Below, one piece after another: positions 1-7,607 of a stretch of 16,271 nucleotides of DNA; positions within the stretch are counted from its first letter, which is position 1; every line of letters begins with the position of its first letter. A program made the position numbers and the translations under genes. Under the pieces are notes generated by a model. That model saw nothing but the letters and a program-made list of their open reading frames with translations, did not search any database and was not told the origin of the DNA. Source of the DNA: Pseudomonadota bacterium (GTDB taxonomy: Bacteria; Pseudomonadota; Alphaproteobacteria; Rhizobiales; Aestuariivirgaceae); the NCBI GenBank assembly GCA_016522385.1, contig JAEKFU010000537.1, positions 1 through 16,271 of the forward strand, read 5' to 3'.

Positions 1-105
1 TATGGTTGCAATCCCACATCAATTTAGAGTCGTTTAGCATGGCGAGTTCGTTTGGAGATTCCCCCAATCGGAGGTATCATTTCCCACGATCAACAGGAGC
101 TTCAA

Positions 106-111
106 TATAAT
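106..111 (+). promoter_or_regulatory. Candidate -10 element of the S24 regulator promoter
   Basis: A perfect TATAAT lies 30 bp upstream of the ATG at 142. No good -35 hexamer sits 16-18 bp upstream, so the promoter may be weak or activator-dependent. If it is real, transcription would start near 118, which excludes the upstream TTG at 52 as the start of translation. Confidence 0.4.
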
Positions 112-141
112 CCGCACAATGCCGGAGGCGTAAGAAGTTTC

Positions 142-777
142 ATGTTTACTCACAGCGAAATTTGGTCTGCTCTCGACAAGATTGCTGAGAAAAGCCGGTT
201 GTCGGTCTCCGGTTTGTCGAAGAAAGCTGGGCTTGATCCAACATCTTTCAACAAATCCAAACGCATAACAGGTAACGGGCGGCCGCGCTGGCCATCGACG
301 GAGAGCGTCTCGAAGGTGCTTTCCTGCACGGACACCAGCATTGAGGAATTTGCCCTGTTGTTGATGGGACGTGACCCCGAGGAAGGTGTCAGTGCCAGGA
401 TTCCGTTGATCGGTCTGTCCAACGCTCTGCACGACGGTTATTTCGATGACGCTGGCTTCCCAATCGGTGAAAACTGGCATCACGGGAGTTTTCCGCACCT
501 GTCCGACAGCTACGCTTACGCACTGGAGATCACCGATGACAGTCTGTCACCGATCTATCGGAAAGGTGACATCATCATCATCTCGCCGGATTTACAGGTG
601 CGGCGCGGTGACCGTGTACTTGCACGGACTCACGATGGCGAGCTGCTGGCCAGGGTCCTAAGGACTCAGGGCGCTGACACGATTGAACTCGCCGCCATGG
701 GCCTTGATCCCGAAATCACCAGTTATCCGACGCGCGACATCGACTGGATGGCACGCATCGTCTGGGTAAGCCAGTAG
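142..777 (+). CDS. S24 (LexA/CI-like) helix-turn-helix transcriptional regulator
   Basis: This 211-aa protein joins an N-terminal DNA-binding helix-turn-helix (about residues 18-60, with LSVSGLSKKAGLDPTSFNKS) to a C-terminal S24 peptidase-like domain (about 95-211). S24 regulators of the LexA/CI type dimerise through this domain, and many cleave themselves using a Ser-Lys dyad. The serine is visible in TDDSLSP (Ser134). The segment that normally carries the lysine reads GELLARVL, with Arg171 (codon AGG) at the expected position, so self-cleavage may be lost. The ATG at 142 was chosen over the in-frame TTG at 52 because GGAGG lies 13 nt upstream and a TATAAT lies between the two candidates. 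It converges with lysK; the two stop codons are 4 nt apart, leaving no room for a separate terminator. Target genes are unknown. The family call is firm; the lack of protease activity is inferred. Confidence 0.9.
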   Translation: MFTHSEIWSALDKIAEKSRLSVSGLSKKAGLDPTSFNKSKRITGNGRPRWPSTESVSKVLSCTDTSIEEFALLLMGRDPEEGVSARIPLIGLSNALHDGYFDDAGFPIGENWHHGSFPHLSDSYAYALEITDDSLSPIYRKGDIIIISPDLQVRRGDRVLARTHDGELLARVLRTQGADTIELAAMGLDPEITSYPTRDIDWMARIVWVSQ

Positions 778-781
778 TTGT

Positions 782-2380
782 TCAGGTGCCGGATTGCAGC
801 GCCTTGCGTATCAGGGCGCGCGTTTCATCGATGCCGTACAGTGCTACAAAGGATCCGAAGCGCGGCCCCTGCGACTGGCCGAGCAAGACTTCATAAAGCG
901 CTCCAAACCAATCTCGGAGATTTTCGAACGGATGCGAATTGCCGACCGCATAGACTTCGTTCTGAATGGTTTTCCCATCGCTGTCAGCCGCGAGATGTTG
1001 AAGGCGCTGATCCAGATCCTCAAGCGCCTCCCGTTCAAGGTCACTCGGCGCGCGGAACGATTTGGTCGGCTTTACGAAGTCCTGGAAGTAGTTAATCGCA
1101 TAACCGACCATTGCATCCAGGGTGGGGTGTGTTTCAGGCGATGAGCCCGGTGCATAGCGGCTGATGAATCCCCACAAGACTTCGCGGTCCTGCGCGTTTG
1201 ATGCACTCACCAGATTGAGCAGAAGGGCAAAGCTGACCGGCATATCAATTCTTGGCGGGTTGCCGGCGTGAATGTGCCAGGCAGGATTGCTCAGCTGCTG
1301 CTTCAGGTCTTGTTTTTCGTATCCGGCGACATGAGAAAAATATTCATCAACATTGCGCGGGATGACATCGAAATAGAGCCGCTTGGCCTCGCGTGGTTTG
1401 TGATACATGAACAATTGCAGGCTCTCCGGCGACGCATAGCGCAGCCATTCATCTATCGTTAGGCCGTTGCCCTTCGACTTTGAGATTTTCTGGCCTTTCT
1501 CGTCGAGAAATAGCTCGTAGTTGAACCCTTCAGGTGGCGGGCTGCCGAGCGCTCGGCAAATCTTGCCTCCGAGCTGAACCGAGTCGATCAGGTCCTTGCC
1601 AGACATCTCGTAGTCAACGCCCAGCGCATGCCAGCGCATCGCCCAGTCAGGCTTCCATTGGAGTTTGCAATGTCCGCCGGTCACCGGTGTTTCGAATGTT
1701 TCGTCACTGTCCGGATCGCTCCACACAATCGTGCCCGCCTCGAGCTTGCGTTCGCTGATCGGCACCTGCATTACGATGCCGGTCTTGGGGTGCAAAGGCA
1801 AAAACGGTGAATAGGTTGCGGCCCGCTCGGCGCGTAGCGACGGCAACATGATCGCCATCACCTCTTCGTAGCGCTCGAGCATGGTCAAGAGGGCTGCATC
1901 GAACCGGCCTGACGTATAATACTCGGTCGAACTGGCGAACTCATACTCGAAACCAAACCGGTCAAGAAACGAGCGCAGTTGTGCATTGTTGTGCGCGCCG
2001 AAACTTTCATCGGTACCGAACGGATCGGGAACTCGCGTCAACGGCTTGCCGAGATGTTCGGCCATCATTTGACGATTGGGAATGTTGTCGGGTACCTTTC
2101 GCAACCCGTCCATGTCGTCGGAAAAACACAACAGCCGGGTTGCCACCTCACCGCCGGTCAGCACTTCAAAGGCATGTCGCACCATCGTGGTGCGTGCCAC
2201 TTCGCCGAACGTGCCGATATGTGGCAGGCCGGACGGACCGTATCCGGTCTCGAACAAAACCTCTTTCTGCTCGCCGCTACGCCGTTTCAGGCGCTCGACG
2301 ATCTTGCGCGCTTGCTCGAACGGCCAGGCCTTGGAGACCGCGGCTTCCTGGAGCAGCGCAGGATCGCTACCACTTGCCAT
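782..2380 (-). CDS. lysK: Lysyl-tRNA synthetase, class I (LysRS1)
   Basis: This enzyme charges tRNA-Lys with lysine in the cytoplasm. It is the class I LysRS found in archaea and many alphaproteobacteria, unrelated in fold to the class II LysS of E. coli. The class I signatures are present: a HIGH-type motif PSGLPHIGTFGEV (HIGT at residues 54-57) and a KMSKS-type motif KISKSKG (about 298-304). The 532-aa length fits the family. The frame stays open upstream to 2455, with a second ATG at 2401. The ATG at 2380 is preferred because AGGGA lies 6-7 nt before it, the others have no Shine-Dalgarno sequence, and the residues after it (MASGSDPALLQEAAVSKAWP) flow into the conserved N-terminus. It is divergent from the helicase gene and convergent with the S24 regulator. 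Class I and II enzymes usually replace each other, but whether a class II gene also exists cannot be seen here. Confidence 0.96.
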   Translation of the reverse strand: MASGSDPALLQEAAVSKAWPFEQARKIVERLKRRSGEQKEVLFETGYGPSGLPHIGTFGEVARTTMVRHAFEVLTGGEVATRLLCFSDDMDGLRKVPDNIPNRQMMAEHLGKPLTRVPDPFGTDESFGAHNNAQLRSFLDRFGFEYEFASSTEYYTSGRFDAALLTMLERYEEVMAIMLPSLRAERAATYSPFLPLHPKTGIVMQVPISERKLEAGTIVWSDPDSDETFETPVTGGHCKLQWKPDWAMRWHALGVDYEMSGKDLIDSVQLGGKICRALGSPPPEGFNYELFLDEKGQKISKSKGNGLTIDEWLRYASPESLQLFMYHKPREAKRLYFDVIPRNVDEYFSHVAGYEKQDLKQQLSNPAWHIHAGNPPRIDMPVSFALLLNLVSASNAQDREVLWGFISRYAPGSSPETHPTLDAMVGYAINYFQDFVKPTKSFRAPSDLEREALEDLDQRLQHLAADSDGKTIQNEVYAVGNSHPFENLRDWFGALYEVLLGQSQGPRFGSFVALYGIDETRALIRKALQSGT

Positions 2381-2423
2381 GGAATTCCCTGCGTCGATCA
2401 TTGATCGCGAATTGCCGCGCGAC

Positions 2424-2515
2424 ACTAGAGCATGTTCCAGAAAAGGAGCAACCACTTTTGCGGAAGGGTTACGTCGTACTTTATGAGTATCGCGAATTGC
2501 ACGGAATCGTCTAAA
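2424..2515. repeat. Degenerate Hyphomicrobiales-type intergenic repeat (candidate)
   Basis: The spacer between the divergent lysK and helicase genes contains ACTAGAGCATGTTCCAGAAA followed by an imperfect inverted repeat (CCAGAAAAG and CTTTTGCGG around a 9-nt loop). Its opening and hairpin recall the palindromic AGAGCAT...AGAAAAG...TTTTCGG intergenic repeats that are common in rhizobial genomes. The ACTAGAGC opening recurs at 16177. Assignment to a repeat family is from memory and was not tested by alignment; the 3' limit is a guess. Promoters for both divergent genes must also lie in this region, but none is clear. Confidence 0.35.
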
Positions 2516-2523
2516 GCAAGCCT

Positions 2524-5367
2524 GTGTCCGACAAATACAGTTCAGATCTCGAACTCACCTATCCCGTCGCGGTCAGCGATGGCGTCACGGCCATCATTGC
2601 TTCAACGAGTGGTGACATCCAACAACTGGATGCCCCAAGAGCACTTAGCCGGCTGGCCGCCGAGCCGCATATCGTGTGTCATGCCGGTTTTCTGATCTCC
2701 CGACTGTCATTTGCCGCCGGATCACCGCGTGATCAAGGTGCGGTTGCATTGACCCACCGTCACCTAGATACTGCAGAGCTGTTCGCCTTCACCGTGCCGG
2801 CATTGATGGCAACACCAACACCGAAGGGTTTTGCCCGGGCTCTAGGACTTCCCCCGTCGCCTGATGAAACAAACACTCTGTCAAATGTCGTCAAGGAACT
2901 CCTGGCACGGCTCGCGAGCCCTAAATTCCCCGATCCGCGCGAAACCGCATCGACGGCCAGCGCCTTGCAGCGTGCCAACTGGCCTTGGGCGTCGGTGGTC
3001 TTGTCGGCGCTGGCGCAGGGTCATCCGACAACGAACATCTCTGGTTTTGCCACCGGATTGAACGTTTGGGATCGGTTGCCGGAGTGGCACGAGGAAGGCC
3101 CGCGTCCGCCTGGCAGCCACATGCCGGTTGACCCCCAAGAGGCGCAAGGACTGCTTTCCTCGCTGCTCGGCTCGATGGCAGAGGCACGCCCACAGCAGAT
3201 GGACTACTGCGCCGCGGCAGCCGGTGCCTTTCAGCCGCGACAGAATCCGCATGAGAATCAGATCCTGCTTGCCGAAGCCGGCACCGGTCTCGGCAAGACG
3301 CTAGGTTATCTGGTCCCATCCTATCTCTGGGCACACAAGAACCATCAACCGGTATGGATTTCCACCTATACCAAGAATTTGCAACGTCAGCTCGAGCAGG
3401 AGACTGCCCGCCTGGTTGCCGACCCTCATGACCGTAGGTCCCAGATTGTCGTTCGTAAAGGGCGTGAGAACTATGTCTGTCTGTTGAACTTGCAGGAGGC
3501 CTTTACCAGGCTCACCGCCGGAAATCCGCGCACCATGCTGCTGGCCGCCTTGATTGCCCGCTGGGCGCGTTATTCACGCGATGGCGATATGGTCGGCGGT
3601 GACTTTCCAGCATGGCTTATGGGACTACTTACAGATCCGTCTGTTGCACCGGGCCGCCCGCCCGGGCCATCATCGCTGGGGCTGACCGACAGGCGCAGCG
3701 AGTGCATCTATGCTGCCTGCCCGCACTACCGGAAATGCTTCATCGAGCGTAATGTCCGAGCCAGCCGCAAGGCCGATATCGTCATCGCTAATCATGCTTT
3801 GGTCCTGCACCAGGCCGCCGTTGACCAGGCGTTGGGCCAACCGGTCACGCAGGACGAACAGGAAGCCACCGGCCGGCTCGCGCGTCTGGTATTTGATGAG
3901 GGCCATCACATGTTCGATGCGGCTGACAGTGCTTTTTCAGGGCACCTTACGGGCTTTGAAACGGCCGAGCTGCGGCGCTGGGTACGCGGTCCCGAAACCC
4001 GGTCTCGCCGCGGCCGCAGCCTGCAAGACCGGCTCGGCGACTTGATCAGCGATGATGAAGAAGCCGAACGGTGCGCCGACGAGATCAGGGCCGGGACTAG
4101 AGCGTTGCCCGGACCCGGTTGGCAGCGTCGCATCGAATCCGGAAATCCGGATGGTGAAGCCGAGCAGTTCCTGATCCTGGTGCGCCAGCAGGTGCTTGCC
4201 CGTACCGAAGCAAACAACGCCCAGACCCTTGAGACCGATTGCGGGCCGATGATCGATGGTCTCGCCGCGGCAGCTGGTACCTTGGCAGCTAGTCTGATCG
4301 ATCTGCGTCGGCCGATGAACGAGTTGGCCACACGACTGTTGAAGAAACTCGATACGGACGCCGCCGAACTGGCCAGTTCCGAACGGGCTCGCATTGAGGC
4401 TTTGGCTCGCTCCCTGAGGCGCCGCGGTGAAATCATGGCCGGCGGCTGGGTCGACATGTTGTCCCGGTTAATCGACGCCCCCGATCGCCGTTTCATCGAA
4501 TGGTTTTCCGTCGAGCAGCAATTCGGCCGCGAGGTTGATGTCGGGCTGCACAGCCATTGGATCGATCCGAGCGAACCGTTGGCCGCGACCGTCCTGGCCG
4601 AAGCTGATAGTGTGATCATTACATCCGCCACACTTAAGGACCGTCCGCCCGATGCACCTGACGACTGGCGCGACGCCGAGATGCGCACTGGTGCAATTCA
4701 TTTGCCTTACCCGGTAGGGCGAGCGCAGTTTGAGTCCCCGTTCGACTACCGCTGCAATGCCCGCATCATTGTTGTCGACGACATCTCACGACAGGATGTG
4801 GATCAGCTCGCGGCCGCCTATCGGGAACTGTTTTTCGCATCAGGCGGCTCCGCGCTCGGTCTGTTCACGGCAATCTCCCGCCTAAAACTGGTTCACCGCC
4901 GCATCGTCGCTCCGCTGGCTGAAGCCGGCCTGCCGCTCTATGCTCAGCATGTCGACCCAATGGACACAGGTACGCTCGTCGACATGTTTCGCGCCGAGCA
5001 CGACGCTTGTCTCTTGGGTACCGATGCAGTGCGTGACGGTATTGATGTGCCAGGCAGCAGTTTACGATTGATCGTGCTTGACCGCGTGCCCTGGCCGCAA
5101 CCGTCAATTCTGCACCGTGCCCGCCGTGAGGAGTTCGGCGGCAACGCGTATCAGGACATGCTCATTCGTCTGAAACTGCGTCAGGCGTTTGGCCGTCTCA
5201 TCCGCCAGCAGGATGATCGCGGCGTGTTCGTGATGCTCGACTCACGACTGGCGACGCGGTTCTGCACGGCCTTTCCCGCCGATATCGACATCACCCGGGT
5301 CGGTCTGGTTGAAGCGATCGATCAGGTCAAAGATTTTATCGGCACTTGCAGCCCGCAACCCGAATGA
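2524..5367 (+). CDS. DinG/XPD-type (Rad3-like) iron-sulfur ATP-dependent DNA helicase
   Basis: This 947-aa superfamily 2 helicase would unwind DNA 5' to 3' using ATP, as DinG does in repair and in clearing R-loops. Visible motifs are Walker A AGTGLGKT (about residues 252-260), the DEAH-box variant DEGH (458-461, in FDEGHHMFD) and motif VI QAFGRLIRQ (about 886-895). Four cysteines at 319, 394, 399 and 405 (spacing C-x74-C-x4-C-x5-C) match the Fe-S cluster ligands of the XPD/DinG family. An N-terminal region of about 240 residues precedes the helicase core and is typical of longer alphaproteobacterial members; its role is unclear. The start is GTG with no strong Shine-Dalgarno; no better start lies nearby. 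It is divergent from lysK and lies 59 nt ahead of the TerB gene, probably in one transcript. No LexA box of the GTTC-N7-GTTC type was found upstream, so SOS control is not supported. Orthology to E. coli DinG is not proven. Confidence 0.94.
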   Translation: MSDKYSSDLELTYPVAVSDGVTAIIASTSGDIQQLDAPRALSRLAAEPHIVCHAGFLISRLSFAAGSPRDQGAVALTHRHLDTAELFAFTVPALMATPTPKGFARALGLPPSPDETNTLSNVVKELLARLASPKFPDPRETASTASALQRANWPWASVVLSALAQGHPTTNISGFATGLNVWDRLPEWHEEGPRPPGSHMPVDPQEAQGLLSSLLGSMAEARPQQMDYCAAAAGAFQPRQNPHENQILLAEAGTGLGKTLGYLVPSYLWAHKNHQPVWISTYTKNLQRQLEQETARLVADPHDRRSQIVVRKGRENYVCLLNLQEAFTRLTAGNPRTMLLAALIARWARYSRDGDMVGGDFPAWLMGLLTDPSVAPGRPPGPSSLGLTDRRSECIYAACPHYRKCFIERNVRASRKADIVIANHALVLHQAAVDQALGQPVTQDEQEATGRLARLVFDEGHHMFDAADSAFSGHLTGFETAELRRWVRGPETRSRRGRSLQDRLGDLISDDEEAERCADEIRAGTRALPGPGWQRRIESGNPDGEAEQFLILVRQQVLARTEANNAQTLETDCGPMIDGLAAAAGTLAASLIDLRRPMNELATRLLKKLDTDAAELASSERARIEALARSLRRRGEIMAGGWVDMLSRLIDAPDRRFIEWFSVEQQFGREVDVGLHSHWIDPSEPLAATVLAEADSVIITSATLKDRPPDAPDDWRDAEMRTGAIHLPYPVGRAQFESPFDYRCNARIIVVDDISRQDVDQLAAAYRELFFASGGSALGLFTAISRLKLVHRRIVAPLAEAGLPLYAQHVDPMDTGTLVDMFRAEHDACLLGTDAVRDGIDVPGSSLRLIVLDRVPWPQPSILHRARREEFGGNAYQDMLIRLKLRQAFGRLIRQQDDRGVFVMLDSRLATRFCTAFPADIDITRVGLVEAIDQVKDFIGTCSPQPE

Positions 5368-5426
5368 ATAGTTAGGTTGTGCAGCGCCCGCGCTGTACCC
5401 CGCCAGCCAAGCCCGGAAACGTCAAC

Positions 5427-5840
5427 ATGAGCAGCACCGTCAGTCTTCATCAGGCCCTGATCTATGTCATGGTCACCATGACTGCGGTAGACGGGCGCAT
5501 CGGTGATCGCGAATTGCACCGCATCGGCCGGTTGGTTCAGACACTGCCGGTATTCGAAGGTTTTGATCCAGAGCGGTTGACCCATGTCACGCAAGAATGC
5601 GGGGAGATCCTGCAGGTCGATGAAGGGCTTGACGCTGTGCTTGGCCTGGTGCGTCAGGCGGTGCCGGATCATCTTGCGGCCACAGCCTACGCGCTGGCAG
5701 TCGAAGTTGCGATATCCGATCAGAGGATCTGGCAGGAAGAGATTCGGTACCTGGCCCGCTTGCGCGACACATTGAGCCTCGACAAATTAACCACCGCCGC
5801 CATCGAGCGCGCTGCAACCGCCAGATATCAACAAGCCTGA
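5427..5840 (+). CDS. TerB-family small protein
   Basis: This 137-aa soluble, mostly helical protein resembles the TerB (tellurite-resistance B) domain: an N-terminal helix followed by an acidic segment TAVDGRIGDRE and, about 75 residues later, the similar AVEVAISDQRIWQEE. That pairs two like halves with acidic metal-binding-type positions, as expected for TerB. The actual biochemical role of chromosomal stand-alone TerB proteins is poorly known; tellurite resistance should not be assumed because no other ter genes are present. The ATG at 5427 was chosen because the upstream extension to the GTG at 5379 is proline- and cysteine-containing, unlike the domain, and GGAAA lies 7-8 nt before the ATG. 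It follows the helicase by 59 nt on the same strand and overlaps the 3' end of the convergent hydrolase by 13 bp. Confidence 0.78.
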   Translation: MSSTVSLHQALIYVMVTMTAVDGRIGDRELHRIGRLVQTLPVFEGFDPERLTHVTQECGEILQVDEGLDAVLGLVRQAVPDHLAATAYALAVEVAISDQRIWQEEIRYLARLRDTLSLDKLTTAAIERAATARYQQA

Positions 5841-6469
5841 ACAGCGCTCACCCGTCGGATGAATTCACCGATTGCTGCCGCGGCATTACGCCAGTTATGC
5901 AACGTGGTGAGGCCTGATCGTTTGGGCGGTGAAAGATCGTGATCTCCGAGTGGCGCGTAGTGGAACTCGATCGTTTCGGCAAGCCTGTAGGTGGCAATCT
6001 CTTTACGGGTGCCAAAAGGATCCTTTTCGCCCTGTGTGATCAGCACAGGGCAGGCGACATCTGCAAGATGCGCGGTTCTCAATGCTTCAGGCTTGCCGGT
6101 CGGATGAAATGGATAGCTCACGCAAACCAGACCTGCGATCAGCCCGTCGGCATAAAGTTCGTCGGCGCACATGCTGGCAACCCTGCCACCAAGCGACTTT
6201 CCACCGATGAACGGTCTTTCAATCCCCGCCGTCTCGATCGCTGACCTGAACTCGCCGATGAGACGTTCAGCACGTGGCGGCGGGGCGTTTTTACCGTTCA
6301 AACGGCGTTTGGCCATGTACTGGAACTCAAACCGTATGACTCCGACATTCTGCATAACGACGAGATCGGTCAAGGCGTTCAGTAGATCACTGTCCATGGG
6401 CGAGCCGGAGCCATGTGCCAGGATCAGGCATGGTCCGTCTTGCTGCCCGTCCTTCAAGAACTCCGGCAT
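5828..6469 (-). CDS. Alpha/beta hydrolase, Tex30/KANL3-like
   Basis: This is a 213-aa cytoplasmic serine hydrolase-fold protein of the small Tex30/KANL3-like group. A full catalytic triad can be proposed: nucleophile Ser92 in the elbow GGKSLGG, Asp150 in GEKDPFGT, and His177 in GDHDLSP. The oxyanion-region motif LAHGSGSPMDS lies at residues 17-27. Substrates of this group are not established. The ATG at 6469 is used; an in-frame TTG 9 nt upstream overlaps the stop of the preceding gene. The ATG follows the TAA of the solute-binding protein gene after only 2 nt, so translation is probably coupled. The 3' end overlaps the convergent TerB gene by 13 bp. The fold and triad are well supported; the function is not. 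Confidence 0.85.
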   Translation of the reverse strand: MPEFLKDGQQDGPCLILAHGSGSPMDSDLLNALTDLVVMQNVGVIRFEFQYMAKRRLNGKNAPPPRAERLIGEFRSAIETAGIERPFIGGKSLGGRVASMCADELYADGLIAGLVCVSYPFHPTGKPEALRTAHLADVACPVLITQGEKDPFGTRKEIATYRLAETIEFHYAPLGDHDLSPPKRSGLTTLHNWRNAAAAIGEFIRRVSAVQAC

Positions 6470-6471
6470 TT

Positions 6472-7356
6472 TTACCAAACGCTTTGCGGAAAAAAGTTGC
6501 GGTAGATGCGCGTGAACTGACCCGATGTCTGCAACCGGTCGAGACCATGATCGAGGACGTCGCGCAATTGATGGTTTCCGCGTTTCACGGCGATCGCCAG
6601 CGGCGCATCAAGATAACTGCGGTCCTGGAAAGCGCCTTCGACCATCCGGCAGCAACGCTTTGACCTATCACTGTGCAGCCAGAACATCAGCTGCACGGCA
6701 TCGCCGAACACGGCATCGATCGAACCAGTCCTAAGGGCCTCTTGCGCCTCGCTACTCTTTTCGAATGGTAGGATCTTGGAGCGCCTGAAGTGCTTTCTCA
6801 AGAACGCCGAGTGTGTTGAGCGTGCGAGTACCCCGACACGGCGTCCGGCCAGCGCCTGTTGCTCCGGCTTTTTCAGCGGATTCTCGGCACGAACTACGAA
6901 TCGGCCAAGCGAGCGAAAATACGGCCGGGTGAAATCGAGCGTCTCAAAACTCTCTTCATTCATTCTGACGCCCGACAGAATGGCATCACCCTTGTCACTT
7001 TCTAGCGCCGATTTGAGTTCATTCCACGGCTTTACGACAAATTCACAGCGAATGCGAAGATCGTTACAAATCGCATCGGCGATTGCAACATTCAGGCCGG
7101 TCAACGATCCATTGGCGTCAGTGTAGCTGAACGGAGGAAATGATTTGTCGGTCAAGAAGCGCACGAGCTTGATCGAATTAAGATCTACGGTCGGCGGTTC
7201 GGGTTCCACATGGCGGAACAGGGGCACGGTGAACGGTTTGTCCTTAGTGCCTCCGGCTTTTTCGCCTTCATCCACTCCTGTAGACTGGGCAAAGACTGCG
7301 GTCCCGCCCAGCCCAACGAGCAACACAACCCGTATTGCCATGGTGATCAAACGCAA
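6472..7356 (-). CDS. Periplasmic solute-binding protein, family 3 (amino-acid ABC transporter type)
   Basis: This 294-aa protein has an N-terminal signal peptide (hydrophobic core VVLLVGLGGTAVFA, likely cleaved after Ala23, before Gln24), so it acts in the periplasm. The mature part has the SBP_bac_3 pattern: SFPPFSYTDANGSLTGLNVA, then DAILSGVRMNEESFETLDFT, GRRVGVLARST and SIDAVFGD. Family members bind polar amino acids or related ligands; the ligand here is not predictable. The TTG at 7356 is favoured because GAGAGG lies 5 nt upstream; an ATG at 7341 gives a shorter signal peptide and has no ribosome-binding site. No permease or ATPase gene is next to it, so it either serves a transporter encoded elsewhere or is a solo sensor protein. 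The hydrolase gene begins 2 nt after its stop. Confidence 0.9.
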   Translation of the reverse strand: MRLITMAIRVVLLVGLGGTAVFAQSTGVDEGEKAGGTKDKPFTVPLFRHVEPEPPTVDLNSIKLVRFLTDKSFPPFSYTDANGSLTGLNVAIADAICNDLRIRCEFVVKPWNELKSALESDKGDAILSGVRMNEESFETLDFTRPYFRSLGRFVVRAENPLKKPEQQALAGRRVGVLARSTHSAFLRKHFRRSKILPFEKSSEAQEALRTGSIDAVFGDAVQLMFWLHSDRSKRCCRMVEGAFQDRSYLDAPLAIAVKRGNHQLRDVLDHGLDRLQTSGQFTRIYRNFFPQSVW

Positions 7357-7607
7357 CTTTGCCTCTCTTTTGTAAGTTGGTGACGAAGCCGGATGCTAAC
7401 CGTCGAGGCGCCAAGGGGGTTGTTACTAGCCAATTTCATCGTCAATCACCAGAGGAAGGGGATGGCCGGCAGAATGATCATGCTAAGAGTCGCATTCATG
7501 GGCTAACCGTCAAATTGCTTGCCGGCTCGCCAATACAGACGGTAAGACCAGACAAACGGCATTGCTTAGAATCGTCGTTGCGCAAGCATGGGGCTGTGAT
7601 CCAACGA
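7357..7607. other. Divergent intergenic region between the binding protein and kpsC
   Basis: These 251 bp separate two divergent genes and must carry promoters for both, although no convincing -35/-10 pair was found on either strand. The kpsC frame stays open backwards to 7359 without a likely start. A 10-bp direct repeat, GCTAACCGTC, occurs at 7395-7404 and 7502-7511 and could be a paired regulator site. No RNA gene or terminator was recognised. Confidence 0.45.

Noticed and set aside
2434..2449. A GTTC in the helicase upstream region as a possible alphaproteobacterial LexA box
   Set aside because: The second GTTC at the required 7-bp spacing is missing, so SOS control of the helicase is not supported.
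2401..2511. TCGCGAATTGC occurring twice in the lysK-helicase spacer and once more in the TerB gene (5506)
   Set aside because: The third copy is within conserved coding sequence (DRELHRI), so chance similarity is the simpler explanation; no regulator site of this form is known to me.
3906..4688. A 260-codon minus-strand frame inside the helicase gene
   Set aside because: It is Ser/Arg-rich, without domain features, and entirely within the helicase coding sequence, typical of a shadow frame.
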